In this document: positions 1 through 5,890 of the stretch, one piece after another
Layout of the letters: every line of letters starts with the position of its first letter
Position numbering within the stretch: the stretch's first letter is position 1
NCBI GenBank assembly: GCA_002770955.1
Contig: PCUH01000075.1
Coordinates: 1 to 8,497, forward strand
DNA: 8,497 nucleotides
Reading direction: 5' to 3'
Source: Flavobacteriales bacterium CG18_big_fil_WC_8_21_14_2_50_32_9
Lineage (GTDB): Bacteria > Bacteroidota > Bacteroidia > Flavobacteriales_E > Vicingaceae
Notes under the pieces: model-generated
What the model saw: only the letters and a program-made list of their open reading frames with translations
Databases searched by the model: none
Told to the model about the DNA's origin: nothing
Translations under genes and position numbers: made by a program

Positions 1-1
1 A

Positions 2-70
2 TCAAAATCACAATATTCTAGAGCTAGAGTGCATTTACAGAATATCTTACTAAATGAAAAAATAAGTTAA
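2..70 (+). CDS. ECF-type RNA polymerase sigma factor, C-terminal end (partial)
   Basis: This is an open frame entering from the left edge and ending in TAA at 68-70. Its 22 visible codons read SKSQYSRARVHLQNIL followed by LNEKIS. The pattern S-K-S-Q-x-S-R-A-R-x-x-L-Q resembles the recognition helix and end of sigma-70 region 4 in Bacteroidota ECF sigma factors, the part that contacts the -35/-33 promoter element. The promoter and the first ~150 residues lie outside the window. The stop is one base before the GTG of the next gene, so the two are almost certainly co-transcribed and probably translationally coupled, as expected for a sigma/regulator pair. The family call rests on a short tail. 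The operon position and the nature of the next gene support it, but the ECF subgroup cannot be determined. Confidence 0.72.
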   Translation, partial: SKSQYSRARVHLQNILLNEKIS

Positions 71-71
71 C

Positions 72-1187
72 GTGAAAAACGAATTTGACAATATAGACCA
101 ACTTTTCAAAAATACTTTTGAAAATTATGAGGCAAATGTTGATGCCTCTGTTTGGAATACCATTCAACAATCTATTGGTGTATCAGTAGGAAATGCTGCT
201 GCTTCTAGCGTTGCATCAAAAAGTGTTTTATTAAAAATTGCTTCTGCAATTATTATTTCTTCAGCTGTTGTTGCTACTTCTATTCTTGTTTATAATAACA
301 ACAAAACAGCACCTTCTACTGAAAATTCTATAATCGAAAACGAAAACAACATTATTGAGCCTATAGCTGTTTTAGAAACACAAAATCCAAATTCTGAAAT
401 CAATACTGTTTTTGAATCTACTAACATTCAAGAGCCAAATACTGAAATTCAAAAAGAAATAAATAGATTTGAAGAAAATACTAAAAAAATAACTGCTGAA
501 AAAGAAATAGTTGTTGCAGCTAATAATTCTTCCGACAATAAAATTAACTCAGTAAATGAAAATAAAGATGTGATATCAAAATCTTCATCAACAGCTACTA
601 AAAACAATGAAAATACTTCCTCATCTTCAACACCTACCACAAAAACAACAACTCCAGAGCCATTGGCAGTTGAACTTAAAACAAATACAACCAAAGGAGA
701 TGCTCCGTTAGATGTTGAATTTTTTGCTGAGGGCAATGCTGTAAAATACCGCTGGAATTTTAATGATGGCACTAAAAATTCTGACCAACAAAATGCTTAT
801 CATACTTTTTTAAGACCAGGGATTTACGTAGTATCACTTGAAGTAAAAGATAATAATAATCAAACTAAAACACTTGAAACAACAATAGAAGTTACATCAA
901 CAATAAAATCTTCTTTGGCTGAAATACCAACTATTTTCACTCCAAATAATGATGGAAAAAATGATATCTTAAAAATTGAAGGAGAAAATATTGAATCTTT
1001 CCAAGTTAGTGTGCTGAATCAAAATGGCAAACCTATTTTTGAATGGAACACCATTGACGGCTTCTGGGATGGAAGAGATATGAATAACAACATTCTTCCT
1101 GATGGAACTTACTATATTTCAGGAGTTGCTATTGGTGTTGATGGCGTTAAGCATTTAATAAAACAAAGTATCACACTTAGGAAATAA
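72..1187 (+). CDS. Membrane-anchored PKD / CHU_C-domain protein, candidate anti-sigma factor
   Basis: This 371-residue protein starts at GTG, one base after the sigma-factor stop. Residues 1-36 are a short acidic/aromatic segment with F-x-N-Y-E-A-N-V-D-A-S-V-W-N-x-I. Similar segments head many Bacteroidota proteins encoded beside ECF sigma factors. A hydrophobic helix at about 56-74 follows K50 and K55. It lies too far in for an ordinary signal peptide, so it is probably a signal anchor with the N-terminus inside. Residues 80-195 are a low-complexity Asn/Ser/Thr/Glu/Lys linker. Residues ~199-275 form a PKD domain (WNFNDG at 228-233, PGIYVVSLEVKD at 249-260). Residues ~284-371 form a CHU_C/gliding-motility C-terminal domain (FTPNNDGKND at 289-298, WDGRD at 332-336, LPDGTYYI at 342-349), the module that acts as a T9SS type B sorting signal in secreted proteins. 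The anti-sigma role is inferred from position and topology. A secreted or surface protein with an unusual N-terminus is the alternative. Confidence 0.75.
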   Translation: MKNEFDNIDQLFKNTFENYEANVDASVWNTIQQSIGVSVGNAAASSVASKSVLLKIASAIIISSAVVATSILVYNNNKTAPSTENSIIENENNIIEPIAVLETQNPNSEINTVFESTNIQEPNTEIQKEINRFEENTKKITAEKEIVVAANNSSDNKINSVNENKDVISKSSSTATKNNENTSSSSTPTTKTTTPEPLAVELKTNTTKGDAPLDVEFFAEGNAVKYRWNFNDGTKNSDQQNAYHTFLRPGIYVVSLEVKDNNNQTKTLETTIEVTSTIKSSLAEIPTIFTPNNDGKNDILKIEGENIESFQVSVLNQNGKPIFEWNTIDGFWDGRDMNNNILPDGTYYISGVAIGVDGVKHLIKQSITLRK

Positions 1188-1223
1188 GTTATTATCCACA
1201 AGTTTAAGTTTATAAAAAATAGA

Positions 1224-1260
1224 TTTGGAATAAATTTCTAAATGAAAAGCCGTAAATTTG
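1224..1260 (+). promoter_or_regulatory. Candidate Bacteroidota-type promoter for dxs
   Basis: TAAATTTG at 1253-1260 matches the Bacteroidota -7 element TAnnTTTG exactly. A TTTG at 1224-1227 could serve as the -33 element, but the 25-base spacing is a little longer than usual. Transcription would begin at about 1265-1270, giving a very short leader before the dxs ATG at 1287. The leader is T/A-rich with no Shine-Dalgarno sequence, which is normal in this phylum. The -7 match is seen directly; use as a promoter is inferred. Confidence 0.5.
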
Positions 1261-1286
1261 TTTTTTATTTTTTTGAATTCAAATAG

Positions 1287-3224
1287 ATGTCAGTGAATTA
1301 TCAAACAGGTGAACTTTTAGAACAAATTATTTACCCAAATGATTTAAGAGAAAAAATAACCGAAGACCAACTCCCCCAACTCTGTCAGGAATTAAGAGAT
1401 TTTATTGTAGATGTTGTTTCCCAAAAAGGCGGTCATTTTGGTGCCAGTTTAGGTGTTGTTGAACTCACCGTTGCCTTACACTACGTTTTCAACACACCTT
1501 ACGATAGGTTGGTTTGGGACGTTGGACATCAAGCCTACGGACATAAGATTTTAACTGGAAGGAGAAAAAACTTTCACACAAACAGAACTTATAAAGGCAT
1601 TAGTGGATTTCCAAAACCTACTGAAAGCGAATACGATACATTTGCAGTTGGACACTCTTCCACTTCTATTTCGGCTGCATTAGGAATGGCTGTTGCCTCT
1701 AGACATAAAAATGAAAAACGTCAGCATATAGCTATTATAGGTGATGGTTCAATGACAGCTGGATTAGCTTTTGAAGGATTAAATCATGGTGGTAGCGAAG
1801 ACACTAATTTATTGGTTATTTTAAACGACAATTGTATGTCAATAGACCCTAATGTTGGGGCGTTGAAAGAATACTTAACAGACATTACTACTTCCCAAAC
1901 CTATAACAAAGTAAAAGACGAAGTATGGAATTTATTAGGTTTAATTAGCAAATTTGGTCCAAATGCACAAGCCATTGCTCAAAAAATTGAGAATGGAATA
2001 AAATCAACCCTGCTTAAACAAAGTAACTTGTTTGAATCCCTAAACTTTAGGTATTTCGGCCCTATTGATGGACACGATGTAAATTATCTGACCAAAGTAT
2101 TAAGCGATTTAAAAGATATTCCTGGTCCAAAAATTTTACATTGTATTACAGAAAAAGGGAAAGGCTACGAACCTGCTGAACTAGGAAATACAACACAATG
2201 GCATGCTCCAGGCTTATTTAATAAAGAAACTGGAGAAATTATTAAAATTGCTCCAAGCAGTCCGCAACCACCAAGATACCAAGATGTTTTTGGACATACT
2301 ATAGTTGAATTAGCTGAAAAAAATGATAAAATTGTTGGTGTTACTCCTGCAATGCCTTCAGGTTGCTCATTAAATATTATGATGACCGCAATGCCTGATA
2401 GGGCTTTTGATGTTGGTATTGCTGAGCAACATGCAGTTACTTTTTCTGCCGGAATGGCTAGTCAAGGATTGATTCCCTTTTGCAACATTTACTCCTCTTT
2501 TATGCAACGTGCTTACGACCAAGTGATACATGATGTTGCGTTGCAAAATTTACAAGTGGTTTTTTGTTTAGACAGAGGTGGTTTGGTTGGAGCTGATGGG
2601 GCTACCCATCATGGAGCTTTTGATTATGCTTATTTTAGGTGCATTCCAAATATGATAGTTTCTGCTCCTATTAATGAAGAAGAGTTAAGAAACCTAATGT
2701 TTACAGCCCAAGAAAAAAACCATGGACCATTTTCCATTCGCTATCCTCGAGGAAATGGAACGATGGTGAATTGGAAAACGCCTTTTAAAACCATTAAAAT
2801 TGGTACAGGGCAGCGTTTAAAAAACGGTGAAGACATTGCCATTTTATCCATAGGTGATATTGGAAATCATGCCATTGAAGCTGCTAAAGAATTAGAAAAC
2901 GAAGGAATTTCTGTAGCTCATTACGACATGCGTTTTGTAAAACCTATAGATGAATTGCTTTTGCATGAAGTTTTCGGAAAATTCACTAAAGTAATTACCT
3001 TAGAAAATGGTTCTATTATGGGAGGTATGGGTAGTGCTGTATTGGAATTTATGGCAGATAATAACTATCAGGCAGAAGTGAAACGATTAGGAATTCCCGA
3101 TAGATTTGTTGACCATGGCTCCCAAACCGAATTATATGCCGAATGTGGCTTTGATAAAGTAGCCATAATAAGTATAGTAAAAAATATGTTATCTAACGAG
3201 CAACTTAATAAAGTGTTGGCATAA
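1287..3224 (+). CDS. dxs: 1-deoxy-D-xylulose-5-phosphate synthase
   Basis: This cytoplasmic, thiamine-diphosphate-dependent enzyme condenses pyruvate and glyceraldehyde 3-phosphate to 1-deoxy-D-xylulose 5-phosphate. That is the first step of the MEP isoprenoid pathway, and the product also feeds thiamine and pyridoxal synthesis. Its 645 residues are near the usual ~620-640. Domain I carries GGHFGASLG at 48-56 (active-site His50), WDVGHQAYGHK at 77-87, GHSSTSISAALG at 122-133, and the ThDP/Mg motif GDGSMTAG at 152-159 with NDNCMSI at 180-186. Domain II has DVGIAEQHAVTFSAG at 375-389 with catalytic Glu380, FMQRAYDQ at 405-412 and DRGGLVGADGATHHG at 429-443. The transketolase C-terminal domain follows at about 510-640, with YDMRFVKPID at 546-555. 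All key residues are present and the frame is intact. The ATG at 1287 gives the expected N-terminus. It is probably transcribed from its own promoter and followed by the VOC gene. Confidence 0.98.
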   Translation: MSVNYQTGELLEQIIYPNDLREKITEDQLPQLCQELRDFIVDVVSQKGGHFGASLGVVELTVALHYVFNTPYDRLVWDVGHQAYGHKILTGRRKNFHTNRTYKGISGFPKPTESEYDTFAVGHSSTSISAALGMAVASRHKNEKRQHIAIIGDGSMTAGLAFEGLNHGGSEDTNLLVILNDNCMSIDPNVGALKEYLTDITTSQTYNKVKDEVWNLLGLISKFGPNAQAIAQKIENGIKSTLLKQSNLFESLNFRYFGPIDGHDVNYLTKVLSDLKDIPGPKILHCITEKGKGYEPAELGNTTQWHAPGLFNKETGEIIKIAPSSPQPPRYQDVFGHTIVELAEKNDKIVGVTPAMPSGCSLNIMMTAMPDRAFDVGIAEQHAVTFSAGMASQGLIPFCNIYSSFMQRAYDQVIHDVALQNLQVVFCLDRGGLVGADGATHHGAFDYAYFRCIPNMIVSAPINEEELRNLMFTAQEKNHGPFSIRYPRGNGTMVNWKTPFKTIKIGTGQRLKNGEDIAILSIGDIGNHAIEAAKELENEGISVAHYDMRFVKPIDELLLHEVFGKFTKVITLENGSIMGGMGSAVLEFMADNNYQAEVKRLGIPDRFVDHGSQTELYAECGFDKVAIISIVKNMLSNEQLNKVLA

Positions 3225-3235
3225 CCGCTTTATTT

Positions 3236-3643
3236 ATGAACGGAAGTCTTCATCATATTGAAGTTTATGTTTCTGACTTAAAAAAATCTATTGAATTTTG
3301 GGAATGGTTTCTTACTGAAAAATTTCCCTACAAAATTCATCAACAATGGGAAAAAGGAATTAGTTTTAAGTTAGGAGAAACATATATCGTATTTGTTCAG
3401 ACTGAAAAAGAACATTTAGTTTCCACCTTTCATAGAAAAAATACGGGTTTAAATCATTTAGCATTTCATTGCGATTCAAATCAATTTGTTGACAACCTAA
3501 CCAACGAATTAAAAGAACGAGATTTCACTGTCCTTTATCCAGAAAAACATCCTTTTGCAGGAGGAGAAAATTATTATGCTGTTTTTTTTGAAGATCCTGA
3601 TAGGATAAAAGTTGAGGTTGTTGCAAAAAAGATTGATTTCTAA
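3236..3643 (+). CDS. VOC-superfamily (glyoxalase/bleomycin-resistance fold) protein
   Basis: This 135-residue protein has the two βαβββ halves of a VOC fold. The first half begins HHIEVYVSDLKKSIEFWEWFL (residues 6-26) and the second GLNHLAFHCD (71-80). It ends with a strand FFEDPDRIKVEVVA at 117-130, where E-D-P-D-x-I-x-V-E is the family signature. Probable divalent-metal ligands are His7, His74 and Glu127; the fourth ligand, expected around residues 48-55, is not clear to me. VOC enzymes include glyoxalase I, extradiol dioxygenases, epimerases and antibiotic-modifying proteins, and the substrate cannot be read from the sequence. It starts 11 bp after dxs in the same direction, so co-transcription is likely. 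That does not by itself show a role in isoprenoid metabolism. Its TAA overlaps the stop of the convergent phosphatase gene. Confidence 0.88.
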   Translation: MNGSLHHIEVYVSDLKKSIEFWEWFLTEKFPYKIHQQWEKGISFKLGETYIVFVQTEKEHLVSTFHRKNTGLNHLAFHCDSNQFVDNLTNELKERDFTVLYPEKHPFAGGENYYAVFFEDPDRIKVEVVAKKIDF

Positions 3644-5733
3644 AATTCAATACCAATAACACAAATATCGTCAACCTGATTTAGGTTGCCTTTCCATTCG
3701 TGCAAACGCAATTCTATAACTTCTTTTTGCTTTTCTATTGGTGTTTCATAAATACTCAAGAGTAACTCTTTAAATGGCTTATACATAAACTTCTTTCCTT
3801 TTGGACCACCAAACTGATCCGCATAACCATCAGTAAACAAATATATTTTGTCACCGATTGTTATTGTTAATTTATGATTCGTGAAAGGAATAGGTTCTTC
3901 TGTATAATTGATAGACTGACGATCTGCTTTTATTTCTGTTACTCCATCTTTGTTAATTAACCACAAATTATTATTTGCTCCTGCCCACTCTAATGTTTTA
4001 TTTTTTAAATTAATTTTAGCTAATGAAATATCCATACCATCTCTTGCTGCAACATTTTGAGAGGTCTGTCCCAATTCATGCGTAATTTTATCTCTCAATT
4101 GATTTAAAATTTCAGCAGGAGACAAATCATTATTTTCAACATTAATACTATTTAAATAACTTATACCAAGCATACTCATTAATGCTCCAGGGACACCATG
4201 TCCTGTGCAGTCTGCTGCTGCAATATACAAAGTGTTATTATCTTCAAAACTCCAATAAAAATCACCACTAACAATATCTTTTGGTTTAAAAAATATAAAA
4301 TGTGGCGGCATATGTTCAGAAATATTTCGCTCAGTTTGCAACAAAGCCTCCTGAATTCGTTTCGCATAATTAATACTATCTGTAATGCTAATTAACGATT
4401 CTTCGAGTTTAACACTTTTAACTTCAATCTCTTTTTTCTGCTCTAAAATTCTAATGTTAGCCTTTTTTTTGTCAATTAATGATTTAAGAATTACAATAGA
4501 TAATATTATTAAGGCAAGTAAACCTATTCCAAAGGAATAGGAAATCATTTTTTGTTCCTTTATGGCTATTTCATGTTGATGATTTTTTTGTAACTGTTCT
4601 ATATCGGCTTTGTGAAGTTTTTTTTCAAATTCATACTGCAATCCTACTTGAATAATTTTCTGAACATTTTCTATATTGTTAATTGAGTCTGACATTTTAT
4701 GATGTTCAACAATTAAACGATAAGCTTTTTCGAAGAGTTTAATATTTCGATAGTAATTACTCAAAGAAAGGGAGGTATTTTTAATCAATTCAGGAGAACC
4801 TATTGTTTTTGCAATGTTATAGGCTTTTTCTAAATAAATCTGAGCTTTTTCATAGTCTCCCTTTATGTTATAAATCACACCTATATTCTGTAAAACATCT
4901 ACCAAACCTACATTATTATTTATTTCTTCCTGAATATCTTTTGATTGTAATAAATATTCTAACGCTTTGTCATATTGTTTTTGTTCCCTATAAATTCCAG
5001 ATATATTTATTAAAGATTGAGCAATTCCAGGCTTATCGTTTACTTTTTTTCTTTTGAATAAACTTTTGAAAAAATACTCTTTTGCTTCGTAATATTGTTC
5101 TTGAGAAAAATATACTGAACCTATGTTGTTTAGTGATACGGCTATACTTTTTTCATCACCAAGTTCTTCCTTAACCTTTAATCCATTCAAGTAATATTCC
5201 AATGCTTTTTCATAGTTTTTTTGATCGTGGTACAACAATCCGATATTATTTAAACAAGCTCCTAAACTAGCCTTATCCCCTATTTCTTCTAAAAGTTTAA
5301 GGCTTTTGATGTAGTTTTCAATGGCTTTTTCTACTAAACCTTGACTTTGATATATGTAAGCAATATCATTATAAGCAATAGCTTCTTTGTTTTGCTCGCC
5401 TAATTTTTTAAAAAGTTCAATGCTTATTTGGTAATGATTCAACGCTTCTTGGAAATTCCCTAAATCGGTTAGCGTATAACCAATATTATTGTTTGAAACG
5501 GCTATACCTAATTGATAATTTAATTTCTCGCTTAAAGCTAAGGCTTCTTTAGAGAGTGAAATACTTTTACTGAAATCGGATGAAAAATATGCTTCACTTA
5601 GTTTCAGTAATGCATCCACTTTTTCTTCATTTTTATTGTTGTCAATAAATTTAACTAAGCTATCAACCTTTCCATTTGCAAAAAGTGAAATAGTGCTTAA
5701 AATTATTAGTATTGAAATTATATTTTTTAACAT
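3640..5733 (-). CDS. TPR sensor with SpoIIE-type (PP2C-like) serine phosphatase domain
   Basis: From the ATG at 5733 this is a 697-residue protein. A TTG at 5763 would add ten residues, but the ATG start gives a clean signal peptide, MLKNIISILIILSTISLFANG, with cleavage near residues 19-21. Next come about seven TPR units of exactly 40 residues each (about 78-357; repeated core L-N-N-I-G-x-x-Y ... Y-x-K-A-L-E-Y-Y), presumably periplasmic. A coiled coil leads into a transmembrane helix at about 399-420, followed by a cytoplasmic helix (417-465) with the ITDSINYAKRIQEALLQ linker seen in Bacteroidota proteins of this type. The SpoIIE/PP2C domain (about 478-697) keeps its metal-binding aspartates: Asp491 (SGDFYW), Asp508 (ADCTGHG), Asp635 (FTDGYADQ) and Asp688/689 (VDDICVIG). 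Such phosphatases dephosphorylate STAS anti-anti-sigma proteins in partner-switching systems. No STAS or kinase partner lies in this window, so the target is unknown. Confidence 0.92.
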   Translation of the reverse strand: MLKNIISILIILSTISLFANGKVDSLVKFIDNNKNEEKVDALLKLSEAYFSSDFSKSISLSKEALALSEKLNYQLGIAVSNNNIGYTLTDLGNFQEALNHYQISIELFKKLGEQNKEAIAYNDIAYIYQSQGLVEKAIENYIKSLKLLEEIGDKASLGACLNNIGLLYHDQKNYEKALEYYLNGLKVKEELGDEKSIAVSLNNIGSVYFSQEQYYEAKEYFFKSLFKRKKVNDKPGIAQSLINISGIYREQKQYDKALEYLLQSKDIQEEINNNVGLVDVLQNIGVIYNIKGDYEKAQIYLEKAYNIAKTIGSPELIKNTSLSLSNYYRNIKLFEKAYRLIVEHHKMSDSINNIENVQKIIQVGLQYEFEKKLHKADIEQLQKNHQHEIAIKEQKMISYSFGIGLLALIILSIVILKSLIDKKKANIRILEQKKEIEVKSVKLEESLISITDSINYAKRIQEALLQTERNISEHMPPHFIFFKPKDIVSGDFYWSFEDNNTLYIAAADCTGHGVPGALMSMLGISYLNSINVENNDLSPAEILNQLRDKITHELGQTSQNVAARDGMDISLAKINLKNKTLEWAGANNNLWLINKDGVTEIKADRQSINYTEEPIPFTNHKLTITIGDKIYLFTDGYADQFGGPKGKKFMYKPFKELLLSIYETPIEKQKEVIELRLHEWKGNLNQVDDICVIGIEF

Positions 5734-5851
5734 GAGGGTACTAAAATATAAAAATCTATTCAATATTTAAATATGTTTAAAAAAAAATAATTTTTATTTG
5801 TAAATATTCAAGCCTGAGTCAATTATGTTTTGCACTAAAATGATATTACCC

Positions 5852-5890
5852 AAAAAAGTGTGAAAATGAACGAGGAGCTTACTCCTTCAC
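5852..5890 (-). terminator. Possible intrinsic terminator behind the OmpA-like gene
   Basis: On the minus strand an AGGAG-TAAG-CTCCT hairpin (arms 5882-5886 and 5873-5877) spans the stop codon of the upstream gene. An outer GTGAA/TTCAC pair (5886-5890 with 5860-5864) can extend the stem across a one-sided bulge, though the two stems share base 5886. A run of six T residues (5852-5857) follows the outer arm after two bases. The stem is short and bulged, so it may be weak or leaky. Confidence 0.35.

Noticed and set aside
449..772. A 107-residue minus-strand open frame inside the PKD/CHU_C gene
   Set aside because: It is the antisense shadow of the low-complexity linker and PKD start. Its Val/Phe/Ser/Glu-rich translation mirrors the Asn/Thr/Ser-rich coding strand, and it has no recognisable domain.
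1188..1223. A terminator after the PKD/CHU_C gene
   Set aside because: The stretch contains repeated AAGTT words and AT runs but no stable hairpin followed by T residues, so read-through into dxs cannot be excluded.
4179..5057. Several 60-85-residue frames on both strands inside the TPR-SpoIIE gene
   Set aside because: They lie within a strongly conserved coding region (TPRs and the phosphatase motif), have Cys/Leu/Phe-rich translations typical of off-frame reading, and show no start context or domain.
5734..5878. A promoter for the TPR-SpoIIE gene in the AT-rich gap
   Set aside because: On the minus strand TAGATTTT comes close to TAnnTTTG but misses the final G, and no TTTG lies at the right distance upstream. 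The gap is too AT-rich for such a partial match to mean much.
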